Below, in pieces: positions 1 through 11,000 of a stretch of 64,000 bases of DNA. Every line of letters starts with the position of its first letter. Within the stretch, counting starts at the first letter, position 1. The notes beneath the pieces are model-generated. The model saw only the letters and a list, made by a program, of their open reading frames with translations, was not told the origin of the DNA and made no database searches. Source of the stretch: Panicum virgatum (Eukaryota; Streptophyta; Magnoliopsida; Poales; Poaceae); assembly GCF_016808335.1 (NCBI RefSeq), contig NC_053146.1, forward strand, positions 7,479,015 through 7,543,014. The letters are read 5' to 3'. The translations under genes and the position numbers were made by a program.

Positions 1-2705
1 AGCTCACCGACCCATCCTCCTCGCCCAATTTCCACCAGAGCTACCCCGCCACCGTAGCCAGAGCTCCGCCGCCGCTGCCCGCCGTCGAACCCCCTCCTCC
101 GCCCTTCCCCGTCCTCAATTGACCCCGCCATTAGCTTTGCTTCGACCTCGCGCAGCTCTCAGGCCTAAGCCCGCCCTCAAACCACCACCGGAGCACCCTC
201 GCCGACGCGTTCCCTCCGCCGCCGACCGCCTCCTCGCGTCGCGCCGCCGCTACAGCCCACCCCGACCTCGATACCGGGCATCTACAGGTGCGCACGGGTG
301 CGGTGAACCTCCCACACCCGTCAACCCTCGCCGCCGGTGACCCCTCTCGCCGGTAAAGGCCGGTCAAACCCCACGCCCCTCTCTGACCCGGCCAAGGACT
401 TCGGTGCTTGAATTTGAAAAAGCCCAGGGGGCTGTCTGTGATGTCAGTGACTCAGGGGAATAGTGCTATAGGGGCTTGTTTGTAATAGTTTTGCTGTGAG
501 CTTTGAAATTCAATATCAATTCGTAGAAAATTCGTAAAATAGAAAATCTAGATGTTTTGGAATCCTATTGAAGAGCTCTATGCAGTAGAACCTTAATATG
601 TTAGGCTTTTGTTGAAAGTTTCTGCTGTACAAGTGGTTTTGTGTCACTAGGTAAATAAATACTAAATGTTTTAATCTTTTTCTTTTCTGATGATTGAAAG
701 CTTGTCTTGCTCTGAAATTTTTATGGTGTTTTACTCATGTGACACTAGTATTTCTGTAAAAATTGCGTGATCAGTTCTCATGTATAGCTATTTATTTGAT
801 TTAATCCTTGTTTAATAGACTTTAATTATGGTAAATAGTTTCTCTTCGTAATAAATCATGAATATATTTCTTCATGTTCTTCTTGAGCAGCTTAGCTTGT
901 CCATGAAGTTGGAGCATCAGTTCATGAATATAACAAGATCTAAAAATGAATCTTCCTAATCTGTTGTTCTGTTTTGTTTATTTTCTCATAATTATTTCTT
1001 TGTATATAAAATCATGAAAAATTCACAATGGTTAGTTCATTTCTGTTTCAACCTCCTGTTAAATTTTGAGCTTCTGATTTGCTCTAGTTTGACTTGTATA
1101 ATTCAATCTTGTGCTAGGTGTTGCCTGCATGAATGATTTGTTGTGATTAAATGGCAACATGTCTTGGTATGATTTTTACAAGGTAGATTGCTTTGTTCAT
1201 GTTCTGTTTAGTGTAATTTTTGCAGAATTTATTACTGTTTGTACTATGAGTAGTTGATTTGTTAGCAAACTATGTTTTGTTTGTTATAAGAAAACCACCC
1301 CCACTTGTTTATGAAGTTAGTCAACTTCTTTTGTGCTGTTGATCATGATGCCTTGTGTAGTTAGATTTGTTATTTAACTACTCTATAAACGATTGCCCAT
1401 GTGTGCTTATAATACTGTTCTTGCATTACATGTAGACACGACTGCCTTATCGGACGGGACGTACGAGCTGATCCCGGATTCCGAAGGAGGTGATCCAGAA
1501 GCTCAAGTAAACACTGCTGAACTAACTGAAGCCCCGGACCAAAGTTCGGAAGAGCCTAGAGCTGAAATAGTTAGCAACTACCGAGAAGGCAAGCCCCGGA
1601 CATAACCTAAACTTCAAATTATTATCACTACTGTTATTTACTTGTGCATTTACAGTTCATAGGATTTGAATTGAAACCCTAGATGCATGATCCTAGGAAC
1701 CTATGTACTGAACACTAGACCCGAGTTCGAATAATTGCTAAGCTTATAGGACCGGTAAAAGTCGAGTGATTGCCTGTCACTCGCGAGCTTTATAGGAATT
1801 GCTTGTTTACTTTCTGTTATCAATATAAGGACGATGGACGGGGTTATGTCAACATCATGACTTTATGTGAGACCCCGTCTGTGTTGATGAACTTGCTAAG
1901 GTCGCGGTGTGTGGTAGTGCTGGTTAAGTTTTTGAATGTACTAGCCACATGCCGTAAATATGGTACGCGGCAAGCCTAGTAGCCGATTGGACCGGGGAGT
2001 GGATATACCTTTCACTCTCTCAGTAGGGATAGGTTTTATTATTATGTTGCGCAACACTACGACTTCAAGGGACAAGGTTCGGCCTTGGAGCCCTGTAGTC
2101 GGGGAGAGTGACACTATCCACAAGCCGGAAAGAAAGGTCAACGGTTGTTTGGGAATGACCCGACGGTATTCCAGACGTGTGCGCTAGGTTATCCTTGCAA
2201 GGTTGAATTTCGATTCAGAATCGTCCGCCTCTCACGATGAAATGAGACTGCTTGATCTCATTGCCACACAGAGTAATAAGAGCAACATTACTATAATTAA
2301 TCTTGATGTTTGCTTAGAAGATCTACCATGTTTGGATAGTAGTTGCTTACCTAGAATGGTTATCCTTTTGCGACGTGTTGTAGCCGTCGTGTTTTATCTT
2401 CCGCTGTTTAAACTCTGAACTTATAGTTATGGTTTGTATAACTGTTTTACCAAAGTTGGTTTTGTAATAATGATTTGAACTGGTTTGTAATCTTTACTAT
2501 GCCTGTGTTGTAAAATTGTGGTTGTAATATCTCTGGACTCGCCTTCGTGCGGGGTATGCTTGTTCGATCCGAGAGCCGGTGGTTGTATCGGGACGTTACC
2601 CGACAGACCAAGAATTGTTCCGTTTGAAGTGCGTTTGAGCTAATGTTGCCTTTATGGTGATGGCATGCGCACTTGTGCCGCGATAATTTAGGCGGTTCTG
2701 CCACA
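1..2705 (+). mobile_element. Long LTR of a Ty3/gypsy element (3' part, truncated by the window start)
   Basis: The stretch has the same order of landmarks as the two 4.4-kb LTRs of the gypsy element at 8074-24420, read on the opposite strand. These are a GC-rich block (1-400), an AT-rich block, a short segment reading DG-YEL-P then EGKPR (about 1440-1600), the motif GATGCATGATCC (about 1681-1693), and an end in GGTTCTGCCACA at 2705. The full element ends in GGTTCCGCCACA. Sequence similarity is clear but far from identity, so this is a related family and not a copy of the same element. No primer-binding site follows 2705. It is therefore a solo or truncated LTR. I see no gene in it; its short open frames are not supported. 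Confidence 0.7.
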
Positions 2706-3128
2706 TCGTGCAACCGGTTCCGACCGGTTTACCGGCCGGTTTGACCAGTTTACCGGTCGGTTTGACCGGTTTGAATTCAAATCCAAATTCAAAAGCTCCT
2801 GTGCAACCGGTTTACCAGCCGGTTTGACCGGTTTGACTGGTGGGCCTTAATGGGCCGGCCCATTTTTTTTCTTTTTCTTTTTTGATTTAACTTTAAATCC
2901 CCGCAAACTATACTAAATGAACGAATTTTTTAGAAAATTTGATACCATTAGATTCATCGCAACTTGAAGTATTTTAAGGATTTTTTTGGGAATTTATCAT
3001 TTTTTGAATTTAAATTTAAATTTTAAATTTTGGCCGGTTGGGTACCGGCCGAAACCGGAACCGGTCCGGACCGGTTTGACCGGTAACCGGTCAAACCGAA
3101 CCGGTTCCCACCGGTTTGGTGAACCCTG
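2706..3128 (+). mobile_element. hAT-type ACCGGTT-rich MITE, copy 1 (left-truncated)
   Basis: This matches the right-hand four fifths of the complete copy at 3552-4088. It has ACCGGTT blocks, a GGGCCGGCCCA centre, a T-rich AT block, more ACCGGTT blocks and the terminus AACCCTG at 3122-3128. The left CAGGG terminus is missing. It starts directly next to the LTR end at 2705, at a point equivalent to about 3675 in copy 2, so it was truncated by deletion or rearrangement. Confidence 0.75.
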
Positions 3129-3543
3129 GACGGACGTAGTAACAAAAACCAGTGATGGTTTAAATTACAGCGCGGTTGCCGGGATCCACTTAATTAGCTC
3201 TAACGCTATATTATTACACATTGAGACAACAAGAGATCTAAGTCTTAGGCCCATCTCAATAGAAATGTCATATGAGTGTCATGAGTAATAAATTTGCTAA
3301 CAAGTGTCATTACCATAATACTTCTCCGGATTAGTTAACGGGGTGTCATGGGATATGAGATGAGTGTCATCACTATAATATTTTTTCGGATGGGATATGA
3401 GATGAGTGTCATCACTATAATATTTTTTCGGATTAGTTACCTAATTCACGGTCTTGGTAACTGTCTTATGATACTCCCTGCTAAGACTAGTCTTGTTAGA
3501 TCTAGTACTTATGTTACAATAGTAAAAAAACCCCAACTTATCT
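3129..3543. repeat. Spacer with a 42-bp perfect tandem duplication
   Basis: This AT-rich spacer lies between two MITE copies. Bases 3348-3389 and 3390-3431 are two identical 42-bp units beginning ATGGGATATGAG and ending TTTTTTCGG. A diverged half unit precedes them near 3305-3330 (GTGTCATTACCATAATACTTC). No gene is visible. Confidence 0.7.
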
Positions 3544-3551
3544 GCTGCAGC

Positions 3552-4088
3552 CAGGGTTTTTTTTCCCGACCGATTAACCCAAACCGCCGGCCACCGGTTC
3601 CGGTTTACCGGACCGGTTGGACCGGTAACCGGTGGAAACCGGTTGAATTCAAATTCAAATAAATTCAAAACCTCCCGTGCAACCGGTTCCGACCGGTTTA
3701 CCGGCCGGTTTGACCGGTTTACCGGCCGGTTTGAATTCAAATCCAAATTCAAAAGCTCCCGTGCAACCGGTTTACCGGCGGGTTTGACCGGTTTGACTGG
3801 TGGGCCTTAATGGGCCGGCCCATTTTTTTTCTTTTTCTTTTTTGATTTAACTTTAAATCCCCGCAAACTATACTAAATGAACGAATTTTTTAGAAAATTT
3901 GATACCATTAGATTCATCGCAACTTTAAGTATTTTTATGAATTTTTTGGGAATTTTTCATTTTTTGAATTTAAATTTAAATTTTGAATTTTGGCCGGTTG
4001 GGTACCGGCCGAAACCGGAACCGGTCCGGACCAGTTTAACCGGTAACCGGTCTAACCGGACTGGTTCCCACCGGTTTGGAGAACCCTG
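3552..4088 (+). mobile_element. hAT-type ACCGGTT-rich MITE, copy 2 (complete)
   Basis: The 537-bp element runs from CAGGGTT to AACCCTG, a perfect 7-bp terminal inverted repeat of the CAGGG type used by hAT transposons. It is flanked by a perfect 8-bp target duplication, GCTGCAGC, at 3544-3551 and 4089-4096, the length expected for hAT. Internally both arms are dense in ACCGGTT and CCGGTTTGACC motifs, and the middle has the palindrome GGGCCGGCCCA and an AT-rich block. There is no coding capacity, so it is non-autonomous. Confidence 0.88.
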
Positions 4089-4096
4089 GCTGCAGC

Positions 4097-4246
4097 TGGG
4101 ATCCAGCAGCATATTACTCCCTCCATTCAACTATCCAAGGACCATTAGGAAAATGAAAAAAAATCAACTATCCAAGGCCTATTTTGGTTTTCCACGGGTG
4201 ATTAAGGTGCAAAACGCTTTGCTGATCGGTGCTGCAGTTATGACGT
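4097..4246. other. Stowaway-like fragment and spacer
   Basis: The sequence ACTCCCTCCATTCAACTATCC at about 4116 resembles a Stowaway MITE terminus. A second ATCAACTATCCAAGG occurs about 45 bases later. No matching right end is seen. This is a fragment at best. Confidence 0.35.
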
Positions 4247-4254
4247 CGCACAAC

Positions 4255-4784
4255 CAGGGTTCACCAAACCGGTGGGAACCGGTCCGGTTACCGGTCAAAC
4301 CGGTCCGGATCGGTTCCGGTTTCGGCCGGTACCCAACTGGCCAAAATTCAAAATTTAAATTTAAATTCAAAAAATAAAAAATTCCCAAAAAATTTCCAAA
4401 AAATACTTCAAGTTGCGATGAATCTAATGGTATCAAATTGTCTCAAAAATTCGTTCATTTATTATAGTTTGCGGGGATTTAAAGTTAAATCAAAAAAGAA
4501 AATGAAAAAAATGGGCCGGCCCATTAAGGCCCACCAGTCAAACCGGTCAAGCCGGCTGGTAAACCGGTCAAACCGGTTGCACAGGAGCTTTTGAATTTGG
4601 GTTTGAATTCAAACCGGTCAAACCGGCCGGTAAACCGGTCGGAACTGGTTGCACGGGAGCTTTTAAATTTATTTGAATTTGGATTTGAATTCAACCGGTT
4701 TCCACCGGTTACCGGTCCAACCGGTCCGGTAAACCGGAACCGGTGGCCGGCGGTTTGGATTAACCGGTCGGGAAAAAAACCCTG
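4255..4784 (-). mobile_element. hAT-type ACCGGTT-rich MITE, copy 3 (complete)
   Basis: The 530-bp element is in inverse orientation to copies 1 and 2. It runs from CAGGGTT to AACCCTG and is flanked by an imperfect 8-bp target duplication, CGCACAAC (4247-4254) and CGCACAGC (4785-4792). It has the same internal plan as copy 2. Copies 2 and 3 face each other about 170 bases apart, so the pair could form a long hairpin transcript. Confidence 0.85.
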
Positions 4785-4950
4785 CGCACAGCTCGCCTCG
4801 GAAAGTAAAAAGAATGCCGCACCGATCGGATCCACGATTCCATCGCTTCTTTTTTTATTCGCCTGCAGACCCGTGTGCCTACAGGATTCCTTTTTCCCGT
4901 GCGCAGTGGATCCCAGCGGCCAAATCCCCTATTTAATAGGCTAAGCCGTA

Positions 4951-5187
4951 CTCCCTCCGTCCCTCTAAATAAGTGGCGTTTGCGCTTGCCGAAAAATAAT
5001 TTTGATTAATTTTATATTAAAAAATATTAATAGTTATGATACATAATTAGTATCATTGGTAAGATATTGGAATCTAGTTTTTTAACAAAATTATTTGGAG
5101 ACTCAAATATTGCACATATTTGCTACAAATCGAGTCAAATTTGTGACACGCACACCTACGACGACACTTATTTAAGAACGGAGGGAG
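4951..5187. mobile_element. Stowaway-type (Tc1/mariner) MITE
   Basis: This is a 237-bp element with terminal inverted repeats beginning CTCCCTCCGT and ending ACGGAGGGAG. The inverted similarity extends into CTAAATAAGTG and CACTTATTTA. It is flanked by TA on both sides (4949-4950 and 5188-5189), the Stowaway target duplication. The interior is AT-rich without coding capacity. Confidence 0.9.
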
Positions 5188-5244
5188 TACGTATTAATAC
5201 GAGGATGAAGTAACTGTATTTTCTCTTCATGGTGGACAGACCAG

Positions 5245-5602
5245 ACCTGGGCATCCTCCGGGCCGGGTCGGGTTCGGGTCGGGCCAAAAAAAGCCCGGTG
5301 TTTTTTCTAGCGGCCCGTGCCCGACCCGACCCGGTGGCCGGGCCATAAAATTGAGCCCGCACCCGACCCGACAGCCAGTCGGGTCGGGTCGGGTTCGGGT
5401 CGGGTCGGGCCGGGCCTATGTAAAATGTCGGGTTCCTTCGGGTTTCGGGTCAAAATTTTTAGCCCGTGCCCGGCCCGTCAGTCATACCGGGTCAAAAATT
5501 TTGACCCGAGCCCGCCCATCAAACTCTTCGGGTCGGGTCGGGTCGGGCTATTTTCGGGCGGGTTGGGTCGGGTCCGTCGGGTCGGGCAGCCCATGCCCAG
5601 GT
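5245..5602. mobile_element. GGGTCG-rich MITE-like element
   Basis: This is a 358-bp segment bounded by the inverted repeat ACCTGGGCAT and ATGCCCAGGT. The interior is an array of CGGGTCGGGT and its complement CCCGACCCG in both orientations, so it can fold extensively. Superfamily is uncertain (hAT is possible); I could not see a convincing target duplication. Confidence 0.6.
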
Positions 5603-5872
5603 AGTTCATGTTAACTCTTCCTCGATCTTTGAGTCATGAACAAATAGGTCTTGGATAGTTGAATGGAGGATGCCCATCCTATCTGATTAGGATCTATCCA
5701 TTGGCACTGCACAGTCAGCGAAGAGATGAATCTCCGGGACCGCCCGGGCATGTGTGATGAATACGCTCACTGCTGTGGTACACGTCTGTAGCGAAAATGG
5801 CATCTCATGCCATATTTCAATATAATATTTTGGTGATTGATATAGACAACACAACACTTGGACTAATATGAT
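5603..5872. other. Intergenic, no feature recognised
   Basis: A short spacer between the GGGTCG element and the putative solo LTR. No supported open frame or repeat structure was seen. Confidence 0.5.
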
Positions 5873-7340
5873 TGTTAAGATGACTATTGTCAGGCTTTTA
5901 GGTTCAAGTGATGACAAAGAGAAGATAGGCGTAGCTAGGCCCGAAGGGCCGCACCTACGGTGGTTCCGCTAACCTCTTCGGTCCAAAGGGCAAGAATTGA
6001 AGAGACCGTGAAGAAATACAAGTCGAAAAGATCAAAACGAAGACAATTTACTATCACCGGTTAAACCGATGATGAGCAAATTGCACTCATCGGTGCAATG
6101 AACACAGAAGCTGCGAGCTAGGGTTTGTCACCGGATTAACCGGCGTTAAGTGTTTTACACTCACCGGTGTAATGGACTTGGAGGCCGAAGAAGCAGCAGG
6201 AGTTTTACAGGCACCGGTTAAACCGGCGATCAAGGCAAAGTGAACGTCGGTGTAGTTGTCCAGAGAGTTGGTTTTCGGGAACTCTGGGACAGTTACATGC
6301 ACCGGTTAAACCGGCGATGAAGATACATTCACCGGTTGATTACGTCGGTTGATTAAGGTAGCCGTTGAAGTATAACGGTTAGTTGGAAAAAGGTGCTCAC
6401 TGGTTAAACCGGTGATGACACAAAGTGGATCATCGGTTTAACCGGTAATATCGCTTTTTGTCAGCCACTTTTCCAACGGCTCTTTTGGGGTGTGTGGGCT
6501 ATATATACCCCCCAAGGTCGGTTGCTGCATAAGGTTGGACGCCAGAAAAGTTGAAGGAAGTATTGCCCAAGCAAACTAACGTCTGCAACCATCCTAGCAA
6601 AGCTTAGTGTCATATCTAGCTTGTGAGAAGTTTTAAGAGAGTGCTTTGTGCACTTGTATAGGGATTAGTTCTTGCGAGAGCTCCCTTGAGCAAAGTCTTG
6701 CTGCGGCAAGCAACCGTGTACTCGTCGTGTGACCCTTCGACTTGGTGTGGAGAGGCAACAACACTTTGTGCGGGGAAGGAGACCCCTCTTGGTGAGAAGC
6801 TCCAATAGTGAAAACGGTGCCGTTGGTGACGCTTTGAGAGAAACGGTGGCGGTGGCCTTGTCTTGGTGACTTGGCGACACTTAGCCTTTGCTTGCCGGAA
6901 GCCTTGGTGGCGAACGCAAGACGGTGATCAATCGAAGAGACTTGACATCACACTTGTTCTTGCTGGACAAGTGGCCGTGGACGTAGGGAGGGACTTGGTG
7001 TCCTAACCAAACCACGTTAGATCGTGTGTCTTGGTGTCTTCACGGGAGTTTGCATATTCTCTCCCTTATCTCTTTACTTACCGTATTACATTTCCGCATT
7101 TACTCTCTCTTGCGTGTCTTTACTTTCCTATTTAGTTTGATTAGGATTGGCTATATATTGCAATTTTTTTAGGGATAAGTATAGAGTAGCATAGATAAAC
7201 TTTAGTCATAACTAGCATGTGTAGGACGTGTTAGGTTTATCTCATACAAATAGATTGAGCTCTAAGATAGAAAGCGATTAGCGACCCTATTCACCTCCTT
7301 CCCCTCTAGGGTCGGACACCCCGGTGATCCTTGTAACGTC
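5873..7340 (+). mobile_element. Probable Sirevirus-type (Ty1/copia) solo LTR
   Basis: The stretch starts near TGTTAAGATG and reads through GGCTTTTAGG and CAAGTGATGACAAAGAG to a tail CACCTCCTTCCCCTCTAGGGTCGGACACC. These landmarks are typical of long grass copia LTRs. Between about 6055 and 6450 it has some ten CACCGGTT..AACCGG motifs in palindromic arrangement. Sirevirus LTRs are known for repeated CACCGG-containing palindromes in their regulatory region. A TATATATA box follows at 6500-6507. No internal domain or second LTR is present. The exact 3' end and the target duplication are not clear, so the borders are approximate. Confidence 0.55.
6500..6507 (+). promoter_or_regulatory. TATA box of the solo LTR
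   Basis: TATATATA in the context GGGCTATATATACCCC, about 50 bases downstream of the palindrome-rich block and in a plausible U3/R position of the LTR. Confidence 0.5.
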
Positions 7341-7504
7341 ACTGTAGCTGGAATTGGTACGAGTAATTATTGTATGATTGACGAATGAGCGGCGAGCAAA
7401 GACTAGACGATGCGGCCGGCTTTGGCACCATCGATGATATGGAGACATAGAAAGAGCGAGTTTCCTAGCTAGCTAGATAAGATCCAAAAATGTTATTCAA
7501 TCGT

Positions 7505-7840
7505 ACCTCAAAAATGATATGTCAGTGTCCCTGGTTTGTTCAATCATAGCTCAATAACATTTTGCCGTTAGAGGTGGTAAAGGTTAAATAATTTAAGAAT
7601 TAGGTTCTAAAAGAATCAGACTCTAATATTATACAATTTTGAGGTAAGAATATATAAGAGTCAAGTTAGATTGTGAAGAGAATGCTAGGGTCACGATCCG
7701 TTACCACTTCTAGCTGTCAGACTTTATTTTTATCATCGTACCAAGTGATAATACGGGAGATGAATTTGAAAAAAAAAGAGAGTAAATGCAGGAAAAGTAT
7801 AGTAATCAGTCTTTTGTATTTTTGCATTCTTAAAGATATA
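7505..7840 (+). repeat. Dispersed host repeat, copy A left part
   Basis: The segment starting TGTCCCTGGTTTGTTCAATC and the segment ACCAAGTGATAATACGGGAG to AAAGATATA match 35268-35420. The repeat continues on the far side of the nested insertions at 26166-26484. The left part has a 144-bp MITE-like insertion at 7569-7712 that the 35-kb copy lacks. Confidence 0.7.
7569..7712. mobile_element. Small MITE, TIR TAGAGGTGGTAA
   Basis: The 144-bp segment is bounded by TAGAGGTGGTAA and TTACCACTTCTA, an 11 of 12 inverted repeat. It is absent from the otherwise similar sequence near 35300, which acts as an empty site. The TAG-GGTGGTAA terminus is common in plant hAT-type MITEs, but the flanking 8-mers do not match well. 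Confidence 0.6.
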
Positions 7841-8068
7841 TTTTTTTGAAACGAACCAGGTAGTAGAGCTGCCGATTATATTAAAAAGAAGGAACAACGT
7901 CCAGACTGGGAACCACAACGAACAACAACGATACCACCACCGGCCAACACGACCACACGACTCCTCTCAAACTCGACTCAAACAACAACCGGTTGGATTG
8001 GGACATCAACACGGTTGCGCAACTCAAACTCGACTCCATACAAAAACAAGAAGAAGCCACACCGCGCC

Positions 8069-8073
8069 ACCAC
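8069..8073. repeat. Target site duplication ACCAC, left
   Basis: The five bases directly before the TGTGGCGG start of the left LTR. They are identical to 24421-24425 directly after the right LTR. Confidence 0.9.
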
Positions 8074-11000
8074 TGTGGCGGAACCACCCAAAACTACTGG
8101 GCCCGGGTGCACTGATCTTTGTTGCTAAGCAACTCTGACCCAATTTGGCACTCACCGGTAGTTCCTCGAGTAAAGCCTCGATAAAAGCCACGCTATTCCA
8201 GGATCAGCAGACAACACTCACACGAAGGTGAGCCCAGAGATTACAACACAAACCATTTCATACATCTCAGAGTGATTGCAGCTGAAAGAAAATTTATTAC
8301 AAACCATGTTCAGACTAGCAAAGTACTACGGAGTTCCAACTACTCAATTATTTAGGTCTCATGTTCAGCGGAAGCAGTAAAGATAACTAGCGAGATAACG
8401 TGACGCATCGGTAAAGCCCGTACGAATGCGTCACTCAGCGGGAGGGTGATTAGCACCAGCTGACGGGCCATCCCACTCAACAGACCAACCCGGAGGCAGA
8501 GTACAAGGCCAAGTAAGACTCGCAAACAGATCTTCAAAGTTAGTACCTGAAAAACAGAGCCACAAGCAAGGCTGAGTATACTAATACTCAGCAAGACTGA
8601 CCCGTAGTACCTGAAAAACAGAGCCACAAGCAAGGCTGAGTATACTAATACTCAGCAAGACTGACCCGTCTCCGGATATATCATAGTCCGATAACTAGAC
8701 ATGCAAGGCTTTTTGGTTGGTGGGGTTTGTTTTGCCAAAAATGCCACTAAATGTTGATCCTTATTTTCAGATTTTATTTAGCCATCTTCCAGTTGGATTA
8801 ACCATTCTAAGTTTGCATCTAACTCTACACAAACATGGTAGAGCAATCATTTAATCAACCAGCAGTATTATCATCATCATGTTCCACTTGTTACTCTGTG
8901 TGACCGAAAACATTAAGCAGTCTCATGCCGTGAGAGGCGGACGATTCTGAATCGGATTTCAACCTGGCCAGGGGAACCTAGACCACACGCATGGGGATTG
9001 ACTTCGCTCCCGCCCATGCTACTTTTCCCCTTTCTTTCCAGTCCGTGGATCCGGCACACCCTCCCCGACTACAGAGTCCGACCACTCTGTACCCGTACGT
9101 CGCGACATAAAAATAAACCCTACTTCTACCAGGAGGGTGCGAGATCGTTCCACTCGCCGGTCCAATCAGGTACTTCAGCTTACCGATTACCATATTTCTC
9201 GGTATGTGGCTAGTACTTTCAAACGCTTAACGAAATGAGCCACACACCGCGACCTTAGCCATTTTTTACTACACCAGCGGGGTATCACAACTACACAACC
9301 CCGCCCGTTGTCCTTACATTTCAACAGGAATTAAAGTCAGTACAATTCCTATTTGCTCGCGAGAGGCAGGAAACCACTCGACTTCTACCGTACCTATTTA
9401 GCATGGCAACTAGTCGGTACAAAGATCCGGTATCAAACATAGGTTCCTATGGATCATGCATCTAAGGTTTTCGATCAACGCCTAGAAAACTTAATGCAGA
9501 AAACCAATTATTACCATACATAAATAAATAGATAGCAGAATGATAATTCGGAAAAATTAGTGGGATTATGCTCCGGGGCTTGCCTTCTTGGGCACTGTCA
9601 GGCAGAAAAGCTTCTGGGGCTTGGCCCAGGTCTTGAGACAAGTTAGTACAGTTCAAGGAGACCTCCTGATCCGCACGAGAGTCCGCGGGCACCAGTTCGT
9701 AGTCACCGTCCGCGAGATTAACCGTTTCTATATGCCATGCAAGATTAAGAGTTATTCATGGATAACAATTTCTTTCCTTCACGATAAAGTTGTAGTCCAA
9801 CAAAAGTTACTTAAGTGATGATTTCAACAGTTTATTTCATGGGCAGTCATTTATAGAGTAGTAAACCTAACTACGTTTCTTCATGAATGAGTGGGGGGTT
9901 TTAGTTTCCATTTTTCAATTTCAACATATAGCATGCTTCCCTTATTTCTTATCAACACAACTACTAAAGAGCTAGTGATGAAACACTAAGTAACTCAGAT
10001 CCAAAATTGAACATTCATGGTATAAATTTCAGCATTTTAACCATAAAGCAAAAACTATAACTATGCATGCAAGTAGATCACTCTAGTTACTTCATCTTTT
10101 TGTACAGAACGTTTAATATGGGTTCTGGTGCTACAATTTTTATGGGAGCAACTTCAAAGGATCTACTCAGCACTGAAATTTTTCCAGATTTTATTCACTT
10201 ATGTAACTGAGGTAATAAAAAGAACAAAAACAGCAAGCTTGTAACTAAGATTAATTATACAGAGAGTTTTACTAGGGATATGGCTCTCAAATTTTTACCA
10301 GAGACTAGCCATGAGTTAAACATACTCCAGAAAATTTTTCAGGATTTAACTCACTATGATAAATTAGTTATTCCGTGAACTTAGCATGAGTTTGCATAAA
10401 TTTATCAAGGTGCATTTGATCAGAACTGAATATGAACTTTTTATTACAGATAGAACATACTCGAAGCAAGATCATGCCCAAAAATCATGATCAGAAACAT
10501 TGTAGATTACTCAGAACAAAAATAGTAAATCTAGCCCTAAGATGCTAAGCATGATTATTCAACAAAGCAAAACTCTGTAACTGCAGCTCAAAATTTTTAG
10601 ACAGGAACATAGAGCTAAAAAGAGACTCCAGAAATAAATATAGGTTTTTATGAGCATAAGAACTATATATGAGGAATTAAGTTGATTAAACCAGCATAAA
10701 TCATGGTATATAGCAAATGAACTCTAATAATTCTGAAATTTGTGTATTTGCAGGTAATCAGTGGAACATGCATGCAGCAAAAATTTCAGAGCAAGTTATT
10801 GTGCATAATTTCCAGAATTAAATCGAGAAAGCTAACAACAGATTAGAGGATCTTGATTGTTCCAAAATGATACTGCTTTGGTTGGGTTCCAACTTTTTAC
10901 TGTGACCTTAAAATTTCCTTAGTGACAACATATCCAAAAATCAAGGTCATTTGATGAGCAGAACTTCCTGAACATGTATAAGGTGGTTTTCTTATTCTTT

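Noticed and set aside
2706..4784. ACCGGTT arrays as a CRISPR array or satellite
   Set aside because: Units are irregular, arranged inside elements with hAT termini and 8-bp duplications, and the genome is a plant's. They are parts of MITEs.
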